Positions 19,777 through 30,699 of a stretch of DNA of 64,000 bases are shown piece by piece. The DNA comes from Brenneria izadpanahii (GTDB taxonomy: Bacteria > Pseudomonadota > Gammaproteobacteria > Enterobacterales > Enterobacteriaceae). How positions within the stretch are numbered: the first letter of the stretch is position 1; each line of letters begins with the position of its first letter. The stretch spans positions 4,898,001-4,962,000 of the forward strand of contig NZ_CP050854.1 of the NCBI RefSeq assembly GCF_017569925.1, read 5' to 3'. The notes under the pieces were generated by a model. That model was not told where the DNA came from. It was given only the letters and a program-made list of their open reading frames with translations, and did no database searches. The position numbers and the translations under genes are program-made.

Positions 19777-21222
19777 TTACGCCGTACCGCCCACGGTAAG
19801 ATTATCCAGTTTCAACGTCGGCTGGCCAACACCCACCGGCAGACTCTGCCCTTCTTTGCCGCAAACGCCGACGCCTTTATCCAACGCCAGGTCGTTTCCC
19901 ACCATCGAAATCTGCTGCATCGCCTCAATACCGGAGCCGATAAGCGTAGCGCCTTTCACCGGGCTGGTTATGCATCCTTTTTCAATCAGGTAGGCTTCCG
20001 ACGTGGAAAAGACAAACTTCCCGGAGGTAATATCCACCTGGCCGCCGCCAAAATTCGGCGCATACAGACCGTAATCCACGCTGGCGATAATCTCTTCCGG
20101 CGTGGATTTACCATCCAGCATATAAGTATTGGTCATACGCGGCATCGGTAAATGCGCATAGGACTCACGCCGGCCGTTACCCGTTGGGGAGACGCCCATC
20201 AGGCGGGCGTTAAGTTTATCCTGCATGTAACCTTTCAGGATCCCATTCTCAATCAGCACATTATATTGCCCCGGCACCCCTTCGTCATCCATCGCCAGTG
20301 AGCCACGGCGGCCATCCAACGTACCGTCATCAACCACGGTACAAAGCTCGGACGCCACCAATTGGCCTATCTGACCGCTGAATACCGATGTGCCGCGACG
20401 GTTAAAATCGCCTTCCAGCCCGTGCCCCACCGCTTCGTGCAACAGCACGCCCGGCCAGCCCGCGCCCAGCACCACCGGCATGGAGCCGGCCGGCGCCGCT
20501 ATCGCGGACAGATTGACCAGCGCCATGCGCACCGCTTCCTTCGCCCAGGCGTCGACGCGCGTTTCGCCTTCCGTCGTTTCCCAGAAATAGTCATAACCAC
20601 TACGCGCGCCGCCGCCGCTGGAGCCGCGTTCACGTTTACCGTCCGCTTCGACCAGTACGCTGATAGACAGGCGAACCAGCGGACGGACATCCGCCGCCAG
20701 CGTGCCGTCAGTGGCGGCGACCAGCACCAATTCATACACGCCGCTCAGGCTGGCGGTAACTTCCTGCACTCTGGCATCGGCGGCGCGGGCCACCGTATCC
20801 GCGCGCCGCAACAGGGTTATCTTGTCTTCACGGCTCAGGCTATCCAACGGATTAAGCGGGGAATAAAGCGCGCGATGGGGAACCTCTCCCAGCGTATGCG
20901 CCACGCCGTTGCCCTGTTCGCGCACAATACTGCGCGCCGCCTGAGCGCTCTGGCGCAACGCATTCAGGGTAAGCTGATCGGCATAGGCGAACCCCGTTTT
21001 TTCGCCGTTAATGGCGCGGATCCCCACACCCTGATCGATATTGTAGGAGCCGTCCTTAATGATACGGTCTTCCAGCACCCAGGATTCGTGATAGCTGGAC
21101 TGAAAATAAAGGTCGGCATAATCCAGACGACGCTCATTTAACACGTCCAGTACGGAAGACAGGTCTTGAAGACTCAACTTGTTTGCGGTGAGTAATTGCT
21201 CACTGACAAAAGACAGGCTCAT
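19777..21222 (-). CDS. tldD: Metalloprotease TldD subunit
   Basis: The catalytic, zinc-bearing subunit of the TldD/E protease. The motif HEAVGH at residues 262-267 is the HExxxH metal site. The 481-residue length matches E. coli. The C-terminal region has the family Cys and Gly motifs ([20 protein letters not shown]). It is the last gene of a minus-strand yhdP-tldD run and ends at a strong terminator. PmbA, its obligate partner, is encoded at 12835-14175. Confidence 0.97.
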   Translation of the reverse strand: MSLSFVSEQLLTANKLSLQDLSSVLDVLNERRLDYADLYFQSSYHESWVLEDRIIKDGSYNIDQGVGIRAINGEKTGFAYADQLTLNALRQSAQAARSIVREQGNGVAHTLGEVPHRALYSPLNPLDSLSREDKITLLRRADTVARAADARVQEVTASLSGVYELVLVAATDGTLAADVRPLVRLSISVLVEADGKRERGSSGGGARSGYDYFWETTEGETRVDAWAKEAVRMALVNLSAIAAPAGSMPVVLGAGWPGVLLHEAVGHGLEGDFNRRGTSVFSGQIGQLVASELCTVVDDGTLDGRRGSLAMDDEGVPGQYNVLIENGILKGYMQDKLNARLMGVSPTGNGRRESYAHLPMPRMTNTYMLDGKSTPEEIIASVDYGLYAPNFGGGQVDITSGKFVFSTSEAYLIEKGCITSPVKGATLIGSGIEAMQQISMVGNDLALDKGVGVCGKEGQSLPVGVGQPTLKLDNLTVGGTA

Positions 21223-21369
21223 ATTTTTTCACTCTTTATTAGATGAAATCGGATGGACGAACCGCGCTAACCATTGATGCCGCTATTCGCCAGCGGGGGA
21301 AACGCGGGATGAGACTGCTCACCTCCATCTATCGCCCCCGTCAATCGACCGGCATTGTGCTATTCGGAC

Positions 21370-24300
21370 TTATTTCTTACTCGTTTCGCGCAGTACTTCC
21401 TGAATCTTCGGCTGATCAAGGCTACCGGAAATCTGGTAGCGGATCAGCGAAATTTTATTCCATAACGGCGCCAGCACCTTACTGGCGGCAAATACCGCGG
21501 CGCCCACCACCGGGTTTACGACAAATGCCGTCGCCACGCCGACCGTGGCCGAGATTTCCGGCGCAATTACCGCTTCCATATTGATCTGGCGGTTCGCCAG
21601 ATCGACATCGCCCTTCATGGCGATATCCGCCTCCAGCCCATCAACCAGCATATCGTCGGTATGCAGAACGCCGTCCTTAATCCATGCGGTGCTGCGAATG
21701 GAGTCAAAGTAAAAACCGCGGCCAAAGGTATCGCTGAAATCAAGCTTCAGCTTGCGCAGCAACGCATCAAAGCTGACTAAGCGCAGCAGTTGCCCGGCCT
21801 GCCCCGTGCCCGCGTCGGCGATTTCGCCCTTGCCTATCCGCGTATGCAGTATGCCGCTCAGGCTGGCAATATCGGGCGCCCAGGGCTTACCATGCCAGTA
21901 AAGATCGTAATCAACATCGAAAGGCCCGGCACGCAGCGGCGTATCGACGCCAAACCATTCGGCATTCTGTATCAGGCTATCGCCCGATACCTTTCCTTTC
22001 AATGCGGTGCGGGCGCCTTCGGCGTTTTCCTGCCAGCTGCCATTCACCGTCAGACGCGCTTTACCCGTATCAATGACGCCGTTGCTTAACGTCAGCTTCT
22101 CTTTTTCCGGCTGCAGCGTTCCCTGAACCTGACCGAAATTCTGCCCGACGAACCAGCATTGATGGCAATTTATCTGTAGTGCGGGCCAATGTTCAAAGCT
22201 GATGCCTTGCTCATTCAGCGGCGATCGGTTCTCAGCCAGCGTGATGGGGTTAGTCGCTTCATCCCCCTTCCATTGAGGATTGTAGTAGAGATAGCGAATA
22301 TCGCCGCGCCACACGCCACTGCCGGGTATATCAAGCGTCGCGTCGATCTCACGCCCCTTGACCTGCGCCTCTCTGCCGCCGCCCAGGGTATTTTTGCTGC
22401 TAATCGACAAATCGTGCCACTGCTGGCCCAGTAGTTGAAGCTCGGGCGTACGCACGGTGAGGTTAGCCGGCAGGCGGACGCGGCTGGCGGCGTCAGTAAC
22501 GCTAGGGCTCAGCGACGACCGCGCGGAGGGCAGTAGCCCAAGCCAGCGTTCGCCATCCAACGCAGGAAGATCGAGAGCCAGAACCGACGTTTCCGGCAAG
22601 GGCGGCGGCGTTTTTGCGCCCCGGCGCAGCGCGCCGCGCGCCAGCGTCACCGTATCGCCTTTCAGCGACCACTGGCTGTTAAATCCATAATCCTTGCCGG
22701 CGTTGCCCTGCATCGTAAAGCCATTCAGGTCGCCCCGGGTTTTGATCTGCAACGACTGGCTCTCTCCCGCCGCTTTGTTCAACGGTGCAGGTAAGTGACT
22801 ACTCACTTTGTCGAGAGCAGCCAGAATATCGACGCTATAAGCCGATTTACCGCCATGAGGCAGCGTCACGGATACCGCACTTTTCCAATCCGCGCTGCCG
22901 GAGAGATTATCGGCGACCAACTTCGGCAATCCTGGTAAACGGGAGGGTTGCCACGCCCCCTGAAGATTAACATTCACCTGAAACGCCTTATCCTGTTCTT
23001 CCGTTGTAAAATCCACCGTCATCGGCTGATTTAGCCAATTGGCCTGCAGCGTTTCGCTGCGCAGATTGCCGTTATCATAGTGGAACTTACCGGTCAGATT
23101 TTTTATCGTGGAGGATAAGGGCTTGATGTAAAGGCCGTTGTTATTTAACGCGATATCTCCGCTGGCTTTAACTTCCTCGCCGTCCAGCGGAATATCCAGA
23201 TGCAGCGACCCTGTTACCGCGCCGTCAATTTGCAACGCTTCAAGCGCGGCCCCCAGCGAGGATTTCATCGGCGTCTGTTGGAAATAATCGCCGATGTCCG
23301 ATCCCAGCCCTTCTAACTCAGCGTCGATCAGCAAGCGCTCCTGGTGATAATCAGCAATGACCGCGCTGATATTCCTGCCATTCACGTTTCCCAACGAGGT
23401 TTGCGGCGCCAGCATCCACAAGCCGTTATTGGCAAAATCAAGATCGATATCCAGTTGCGTTAACGCAGGCCAGCCGGGCTGAAACTCAAAGGTCGAATTT
23501 TTGACCGGCGCCCAGACTTCAAATTGCCCTTCGTTGTGGGCGTAGGGGAAATGCTGTGGGTCGCCCGCGAAGATCAGCGTGCCGTTATCCACATACCCGC
23601 CCTTCAGCGCGCCGGTCAGGTAATCCATCAGCTTCGTTCCCATAAAGGGTTCAGGGTAATAGCGCCAGGCGTCGGCGGCATCCGTCAAACGCAGACCAGC
23701 CAGAATATCCAGCCTTGGCTCCCCTTTTTCAGGATGCTGATAATGGAAATCGCCGTTTACCCATAGCGATCTAGCCTGGACGTCCAACCCATGGCTCCAT
23801 AGCTCCCATCCCTGACTGTCGTAACGCCAGTTAATCGCGCCGCTGGCCTGTTTGATTTCCAGCGGCGCCCGGAACATGCTTTCATAAGGCAGCGAACTGT
23901 CGCCCAGCGCCAGCTCCAACCGTCCTCGTTCGGCGCTGCCGCTCACGGCTCCCGAAAAATTCGCCATTCCCGGTAAACGCTGCCACGCTTGCCAGCTCAC
24001 GTCATGCCATTTGGCCTGGAAACGGCTTTTCTCCGGCTGCCGCAAGGGAATGTCGATGGCCAGAGAATCAAGCATGCCTTTTGGCTGCAGCCCATCCCAG
24101 CGGCTTTTCAACGTGGGCGTGGTCGTGGATAGCAGCGGCAACACGGTTCCCAAACGCTTCAGATCCAAATTACCGGCTCGAATGCGTAATTCCTCCTGCG
24201 CGTCCGTACCCTGCGGATGTTCGCCCTTCGGCAGCCAAAGGGCCGACAATTGCCCCTTCGGCCAGGAAACCCCATCAGTCGCCAGATTCAGCGCCGGCAC

Positions 24301-25194
24301 CGCAAGCTGCCAGCCATTATCCTGGCGATCGGCGTGCAGCACCATATCCTCAACGTTCAGATGGTGGGTTTCTTCATCCTCGGCCCAGGAAGCGGTTCCC
24401 CGATGAAGAAATACGTCCGCGCCATGAATATCGCCGCCGTTGACCTTGAGCCAGGCCGACAGGCTGAAATCAGCGCTTTCCAATCCGGTATTACTTTTCA
24501 TCCAGCGGCTCAACCAGGGCTTCATGTCGATATTGTCGGCCTGTAGATAGATCGTGCCGTCATTAAGCCGCCCCTGCGCATCGTCCAAATCCATCCTCAT
24601 CTGCACCACGCCATGCTGGCCGTTAAAGCTCGATAGGCTGATCAACCCTTCGGCGCGGTGGCGTTGGTCGCTATTCAGCCAGGTCAGTTGGGGGATGCTG
24701 AACTCGGCGCGCGCGCCGGAGGGCGTTAGAAAAGAGAGATGGCTGTCGCGCAGGTCGAAGTGATCAAACTGGCGCAGGAAAAGGTCATTCAGCCTGCCGG
24801 ACTCCATCAGATCGCCATCCTGACGCTCTCCGGTCAGCGTGGTATTAAGATCGAGCTGTAGCTGATAAAAAGTGAGATCGCGGAACTGCCAGCGCCAATG
24901 CAGCAAGGATTGCCAGACATCCAGCGCCAGGGTAATGCGCTCGGCGCGCCAATCCGACTCCGGCAGGGTGGTTTGAAATTTTTCGAGTTCCAGCGAGGGG
25001 CCGAAAGACTCCCAGCTACCTTTAAGCGAGCCGATCTCCAGTGGAACCCCTGTGGCAGACTGAGCCCATGCGACCAACTGAGGCCGGAAGTAATCGAGCT
25101 GTGGCAGCACCAATCTTAAACCGCTGACTAACAGCGCAACAATCACGATAAGAGTGGCGCCCGTTACTAACAATATTCCGGGCAGTCGCCTCAC
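21370..25194 (-). CDS. yhdP: AsmA-like envelope lipid transport protein YhdP
   Basis: A large AsmA/YhdP-type protein of 1274 residues (E. coli 1266). One N-terminal membrane helix (about residues 7-27) anchors a long periplasmic beta-groove that bridges the membranes and is thought to carry phospholipids outward together with TamB and YdbH. The C-terminal region has the DUF3971/AsmA2 features, including QINMEAVIAPEISATVGVATAF and an Ile/Leu-rich end. It sits between rng and tldD as in E. coli. It complements the mla genes at the left end, which act in lipid movement across the same space. Confidence 0.95.
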   Translation of the reverse strand: MRRLPGILLVTGATLIVIVALLVSGLRLVLPQLDYFRPQLVAWAQSATGVPLEIGSLKGSWESFGPSLELEKFQTTLPESDWRAERITLALDVWQSLLHWRWQFRDLTFYQLQLDLNTTLTGERQDGDLMESGRLNDLFLRQFDHFDLRDSHLSFLTPSGARAEFSIPQLTWLNSDQRHRAEGLISLSSFNGQHGVVQMRMDLDDAQGRLNDGTIYLQADNIDMKPWLSRWMKSNTGLESADFSLSAWLKVNGGDIHGADVFLHRGTASWAEDEETHHLNVEDMVLHADRQDNGWQLAVPALNLATDGVSWPKGQLSALWLPKGEHPQGTDAQEELRIRAGNLDLKRLGTVLPLLSTTTPTLKSRWDGLQPKGMLDSLAIDIPLRQPEKSRFQAKWHDVSWQAWQRLPGMANFSGAVSGSAERGRLELALGDSSLPYESMFRAPLEIKQASGAINWRYDSQGWELWSHGLDVQARSLWVNGDFHYQHPEKGEPRLDILAGLRLTDAADAWRYYPEPFMGTKLMDYLTGALKGGYVDNGTLIFAGDPQHFPYAHNEGQFEVWAPVKNSTFEFQPGWPALTQLDIDLDFANNGLWMLAPQTSLGNVNGRNISAVIADYHQERLLIDAELEGLGSDIGDYFQQTPMKSSLGAALEALQIDGAVTGSLHLDIPLDGEEVKASGDIALNNNGLYIKPLSSTIKNLTGKFHYDNGNLRSETLQANWLNQPMTVDFTTEEQDKAFQVNVNLQGAWQPSRLPGLPKLVADNLSGSADWKSAVSVTLPHGGKSAYSVDILAALDKVSSHLPAPLNKAAGESQSLQIKTRGDLNGFTMQGNAGKDYGFNSQWSLKGDTVTLARGALRRGAKTPPPLPETSVLALDLPALDGERWLGLLPSARSSLSPSVTDAASRVRLPANLTVRTPELQLLGQQWHDLSISSKNTLGGGREAQVKGREIDATLDIPGSGVWRGDIRYLYYNPQWKGDEATNPITLAENRSPLNEQGISFEHWPALQINCHQCWFVGQNFGQVQGTLQPEKEKLTLSNGVIDTGKARLTVNGSWQENAEGARTALKGKVSGDSLIQNAEWFGVDTPLRAGPFDVDYDLYWHGKPWAPDIASLSGILHTRIGKGEIADAGTGQAGQLLRLVSFDALLRKLKLDFSDTFGRGFYFDSIRSTAWIKDGVLHTDDMLVDGLEADIAMKGDVDLANRQINMEAVIAPEISATVGVATAFVVNPVVGAAVFAASKVLAPLWNKISLIRYQISGSLDQPKIQEVLRETSKK

Positions 25195-25320
25195 GTATTT
25201 CTCCTTGTTTTCGTCACTGACGACGAGCGAAAGCCGTTTTCTCAGGGGATCGGTATGCTGTCGCCAACCATGCTCATGCCCGGGAAGGCGAGTACATAGC
25301 TGACATGAATCGCAAGCTAA

Positions 25321-26790
25321 TTACATCATGACAACGTCGAACTGTTCCTGACTATACAATGGTTCAATCTGTACTTTGACCTGTTTGCCGACGAAGATTT
25401 CCACTTCGGCCAGCGCATGAGACTCTTCGCTTTTCAGCGCCTCTCCTACCGCCGGCGATGCATACACCAGGAAGCGATCGGTATCATAAGCATGATGAAC
25501 GCGCACAATCTCGCGCATAATCTCGTAGCAGACGCTTTCAACCGTTTTCACCGTGCCGCGCCCGTGGCAAGTGGGGCATTCGTTACATAATACGTGCTCT
25601 ATACTCTCACGGGTTCGTTTACGCGTCATCTCCACTAATCCTAGTTGAGAGAAACCATTAATACTGGTTTTTACCCGATCTTTACTTAACGCCTGTTCCA
25701 GAGAATGCAGTACGCGGCGACGGTGGTCTTCATTGTTCATATCGATGAAGTCGATGATGATGATTCCGCCGAGATTACGCAGGCGCAATTGCCGCGCAAT
25801 CGCCTGAGTCGCTTCGATATTGGTATTAAAAATGGTTTCATCCAGATTACGATGGCCGACGAACGCCCCGGTATTGATATCGATGGTGGTCATGGCTTCG
25901 GTCTGATCGATAATCAGATAACCGCCTGATTTCAATTCAACTTTTCTTTCCAGCGCCCGCTGGATTTCATTTTCCACGTCAAACAGATCAAAAATGGGCT
26001 GCTTGCCGGAGTAATGCTCCAGCTTGTTGGTCATTTCGGGAATATATTCCGCCGTAAACTCCAGCAGCGAGTCGTAGGTCAGTTTGGAATCCACGCGGAT
26101 GCGATCCAGCGACGCGCCGGCGAAATCACGCAGGATCCGCTGCGCCAGCGCGACTTCGCCATAGAGCTTATATTTGGTCTGATTGCGTTTTTTCCGCTCC
26201 ATGACCTTACTCCACAGCCGCTTCAAAAACGCCGCATCCTGAGCTAGCTCTTCCTCGCCGATCCCTTCCGCCGCGGTACGGATAATGAAGCCGCCGTTCT
26301 CATCGCAATAGTCCGCGACCGTTTTCTTTAAACGCTCACGCTCGACTTCGCTTTCAATGCGCTGTGAAACCCCGACATGCGAGGCGCCCGGCATAAAGAC
26401 CAGATAACGCGAAGGCAGGGTGATATCCGTTGTCAGACGGGCGCCTTTGGTGCCCAGCGGATCTTTAACCACCTGCACCATCAGATCCTGCCCCTGGCGA
26501 ACCAGTTCGGCGATGTCGCGCACATGAAAGTTTTTCTGTTCGTCACCGGCAACGCATTCCGTATGCGGCATAATATCGGACGCATGCAGGAATGCGGCCT
26601 TATCCAGACCTATATCCACAAAGGCGGCCTGCATCCCCGGCAAGACCCGGCTAACCCGGCCTTTATAGATATTACCGACGATGCCGCGTTTGGCTTCACG
26701 CTCAATATGGATTTCCTGCAAAATGCCGCCGTCGATATAAGCAACCCGCGTCTCTGACGGCGTAACGTTTACCAGTAACTCAGCAGTCAT
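25321..26790 (-). CDS. rng: Ribonuclease G
   Basis: An endoribonuclease of the RNase E/G family, involved in 16S rRNA 5' maturation and mRNA decay. It has an N-terminal S1 domain ([20 protein letters not shown], then [20 protein letters not shown]), the DNase I-like catalytic domain with [17 protein letters not shown] and IIIDFIDM, and the zinc-link CPTC motif. The start at 26790 with GAGGAAAAC upstream gives 489 residues, equal to E. coli. The first 11 bp overlap the end of maf, so the two are translationally linked. Confidence 0.97.
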   Translation of the reverse strand: MTAELLVNVTPSETRVAYIDGGILQEIHIEREAKRGIVGNIYKGRVSRVLPGMQAAFVDIGLDKAAFLHASDIMPHTECVAGDEQKNFHVRDIAELVRQGQDLMVQVVKDPLGTKGARLTTDITLPSRYLVFMPGASHVGVSQRIESEVERERLKKTVADYCDENGGFIIRTAAEGIGEEELAQDAAFLKRLWSKVMERKKRNQTKYKLYGEVALAQRILRDFAGASLDRIRVDSKLTYDSLLEFTAEYIPEMTNKLEHYSGKQPIFDLFDVENEIQRALERKVELKSGGYLIIDQTEAMTTIDINTGAFVGHRNLDETIFNTNIEATQAIARQLRLRNLGGIIIIDFIDMNNEDHRRRVLHSLEQALSKDRVKTSINGFSQLGLVEMTRKRTRESIEHVLCNECPTCHGRGTVKTVESVCYEIMREIVRVHHAYDTDRFLVYASPAVGEALKSEESHALAEVEIFVGKQVKVQIEPLYSQEQFDVVMM

Positions 26791-27373
26791 GTTTTCCTCT
26801 TGCAATCCGCAACGCAGCAAAATTACTGAACAACTCATAGGTTTCCACCAGCGGTAAGCCTACCACCGCGTGGTAACTTCCCTTGATTGCCTTAACAAAG
26901 CATCCGCCTTTACCCTGAATGCCATAAGCGCCGGCTTTATCCATCGGCTCGCCGCTGGCGATATAATGCTCGATATCCTGACGGGAAAGTGTGCGAAAGA
27001 CGACATCAGTAACAACAAGGCTGCTTAAAATATCGTGTTTATCCGCCAATGCCACGGCGGTCATCACCTGATGCCGTTGCCCGGACAACTGGGTAAGCAT
27101 CTGTGCAGCATGAGCCTCATCCCTGGGTTTTTCCAGCACTTGTCCATTCAATACCACAATAGTATCGGCTCCCAGCACCGGTAAATCCGTGGGCGCGGCC
27201 AATACGCCAGCCGCCGCTTTTTCATGGGATAGCCGGCGAACATAGGTTTCCGCTGCTTCATTCGGCAAACGCCGCTCTTCCACCGCCACGCTCAAATGAG
27301 CGAAAGGGATATCGAGCAACGCCAGTAGTTCTCGCCGGCGGGGAGAAGAAGATGCCAGATAAAGTTGAGTCAT
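26780..27373 (-). CDS. yhdE: dTTP/UTP pyrophosphatase, Maf family (YhdE)
   Basis: A nucleotide pyrophosphatase that removes non-canonical or excess pyrimidine nucleotides; YhdE-type Maf proteins act on dTTP and UTP. It starts [16 protein letters not shown], the Maf signature, and contains [16 protein letters not shown]. The length of 197 residues equals E. coli YhdE. A start 60 bp upstream would overlap mreD and is not supported. Confidence 0.95.
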   Translation of the reverse strand: MTQLYLASSSPRRRELLALLDIPFAHLSVAVEERRLPNEAAETYVRRLSHEKAAAGVLAAPTDLPVLGADTIVVLNGQVLEKPRDEAHAAQMLTQLSGQRHQVMTAVALADKHDILSSLVVTDVVFRTLSRQDIEHYIASGEPMDKAGAYGIQGKGGCFVKAIKGSYHAVVGLPLVETYELFSNFAALRIARGKHDC

Positions 27374-27381
27374 GAACAGCC

Positions 27382-27870
27382 TTATTGCACGGTGAACTGA
27401 CGGCGTATTTTGCGCATCAGCAGGAACAGCCACGGCCAGAGCACGCCGTCGACCACGCTATTCCAAAACGTCTCCGGACGAAAAGCGATGTTGATCACCA
27501 AAAATTCCGCCCAGAACACAATCAAATCCATCAACAATGAAAGCAGCATTACGATCAACGCCTGCTGCCATAGCGCCATATTACGGAACAGCTGAAATTT
27601 AAACGCCACCAGGTAGGCGACGATACTCAGCGCCAGCGCCCGCACGCCCAATGTCGATCCCAAGATCAGATCCATGATCATGCCCAGCACAAATCCGGTT
27701 CCCACGTTAACCCGATGCGGCAACGCCATAACCCAATAAATAAGGAACAGCGTCAGCCATGAAGGGCGATACATATAAATCTGCTCCGGCCACGGCATAA
27801 TCTGCAAGACCATCGCGATCAAAAAAGAGAGCCAGATAATCCAGTTACCATTTCTGCGGTAGCGATTCAT
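27382..27870 (-). CDS. mreD: Rod shape-determining membrane protein MreD
   Basis: An inner-membrane subunit of the elongasome, 162 residues with five or so hydrophobic helices, the family length. It overlaps the mreC stop by 4 bp and lies 8 bp before maf. The [19 protein letters not shown] segment is the conserved core. Confidence 0.95.
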   Translation of the reverse strand: MNRYRRNGNWIIWLSFLIAMVLQIMPWPEQIYMYRPSWLTLFLIYWVMALPHRVNVGTGFVLGMIMDLILGSTLGVRALALSIVAYLVAFKFQLFRNMALWQQALIVMLLSLLMDLIVFWAEFLVINIAFRPETFWNSVVDGVLWPWLFLLMRKIRRQFTVQ

Positions 27871-28844
27871 GGGCGTGCTCCGGCAGGCGGCTCGGCGGGA
27901 TCGGCGGCCGGCTGCGGCGGCCCCATCTCATCCGGAGAAGGCAATACCTGGGGCATCATCTGCATCAGCCGTTCATTGGCGACGCGGTGCACCTCTCCCG
28001 GCGGTAAGGCCGCGCCTGAATTTTTTTCCACGCCCCACAGCAGCAGCAGATAGCGTAAACGCTGCAAACCGGCTGTCGGATGCGCCTGAATTACAGTATA
28101 GGCCCGTTGAGTATCAATTTTTACCGATGAAACCACCGCAACGGGATAGCCTTCGGGGAATCGGCCGCCCAATCCGGACGTTACCAGCACATCGCCAACG
28201 CGAATGTCGGTATTATTCGGCAGGTGTTCCAACTGTAGATCGTCAGTACAGCCATTCCCGGCGGCAATCACGCGGATATCGTTGCGCAGCACCTGAATAG
28301 GCAACGCATGGGAAACATCGCAAATCAGCAAAATCCGGCTGGTAAACTGTCCGACCGCCACAACCTGGCCGACCACGCCTTTGTCGCTGATAACCGGCTG
28401 TCCTTCATACACGCCGTTAACCCGGCCCTTATCAATGACCACCTGATCGCTATACGGATCGGTGCCCGCCGATATGACCTGGGTAACCATTTTCTGTTCA
28501 TCCTGACGCAGCGGCGAGCCGAGCAGTTCACGTAACCGGGCATTTTCTTGTTTTAGTTGTCCCAGCAACAATAAATCGCTGTTTTTCAGCAGCAACTCCT
28601 GGCGCAACGCGGTATTTTCCAACTTCAGTTGTTCGCGAGTGGCCAAAGATTCAGACATGTTATCCAGCACCTGGCGCGGGCCATTTGCCAGAAAATAGAA
28701 GGGGCTGACGGCGGTATCCATGTACGTTCTGATGTGAACGAACGCACCAAGCCGGCTGTCGGCAATGATCACAGAAATCGCGGTAACGACAGCAAGGAAA
28801 AGTCGTAGTTGCAGGGAAGGCCCCCTGCTAAAAATCGGCTTCAT
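27867..28844 (-). CDS. mreC: Rod shape-determining protein MreC
   Basis: A bitopic elongasome protein that links MreB to PBP2 and RodA. The start at 28844 ([15 protein letters not shown]) matches E. coli and gives 325 residues. A membrane helix spans about residues 13-30, a coiled coil about 70-105, and two beta-barrel domains follow ([20 protein letters not shown]). The Pro/Ala-rich C-terminal tail is shorter than the 367-residue E. coli form. The upstream frame is open for another 80 codons, but those come from intergenic repeat DNA. Confidence 0.95.
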   Translation of the reverse strand: MKPIFSRGPSLQLRLFLAVVTAISVIIADSRLGAFVHIRTYMDTAVSPFYFLANGPRQVLDNMSESLATREQLKLENTALRQELLLKNSDLLLLGQLKQENARLRELLGSPLRQDEQKMVTQVISAGTDPYSDQVVIDKGRVNGVYEGQPVISDKGVVGQVVAVGQFTSRILLICDVSHALPIQVLRNDIRVIAAGNGCTDDLQLEHLPNNTDIRVGDVLVTSGLGGRFPEGYPVAVVSSVKIDTQRAYTVIQAHPTAGLQRLRYLLLLWGVEKNSGAALPPGEVHRVANERLMQMMPQVLPSPDEMGPPQPAADPAEPPAGARP

Positions 28845-29337
28845 AAAATTTGCGTATTCCTCGACAGCAATAAATCGCCTGGAGCGATTTTCAACAACGC
28901 GAAACATTGGCCCGCAGGGCGGCAGGCAGGGGCCGGCCGTAACAATCGCCCATCGCGTTTTGAGTCTGCCGACAAACGGTTCTCCCACTGTCGTCCCCGC
29001 GAAGGCGGGAACCGGCCCCATCCAACATGCCTGGATTAGAGATTCCCGCCCAAACGGGAATGATGAAGTCGGAGGTTTTGCCATTCATTACCCCCGCCCA
29101 GCCGCCGCATCAGGGACGGAGCTAATCCATTAAGACCTTCTTCCCTACCAGCCAGGAAGAAGACGGCGCGGGGTTATGAACCAGAAGATTCGCCAACAGC
29201 CTGAACGTTTTTAAACGCTCTACAGCAACGGCCCGCAAGGCCGCTTCTCACGGATGAGACGAGTAAAAAAAGGGCTGCCGTCCGGGATGAAGAACATACC
29301 GGTTCATCCGCTCGGCCTCCCTTTTCCCCTGGTCGGA
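28845..29337. other. 493-bp mreB-mreC gap
   Basis: Unusually long spacer inside the mreBCD cluster. It contains a palindromic element at 28990-29067 (listed separately) and GC-rich segments near 28905-28935 and 29230-29245. No gene is supported; the open frames here are translations of the repeat. The spacer lies after mreB and before mreC in the direction of transcription, so it may separate mreB from mreCD expression. Confidence 0.6.
28990..29067. repeat. Palindromic MITE-like element
   Basis: Two imperfect inverted arms of about 24 bp: 28990-29013 (GTCGTCCCCGCG, then AAGGCGGGAA) and 29041-29067 (GATTCCCGCC, then CGGGAATGATGA). They flank a spacer with its own ATCCA/TGGAT dyad. The arms match a widespread class of bacterial extragenic repeats built on CGGGAAT and ATTCCCG. 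No transposase is nearby, so it is a non-autonomous or REP-like element. Confidence 0.7.

Positions 29338-30699
<1,362 letters not shown>

Noticed and set aside
28845..29084. N-terminal extension of MreC of 80 residues
   Set aside because: The extension lies in the repeat-rich gap, has no family counterpart and no ribosome site near its start.
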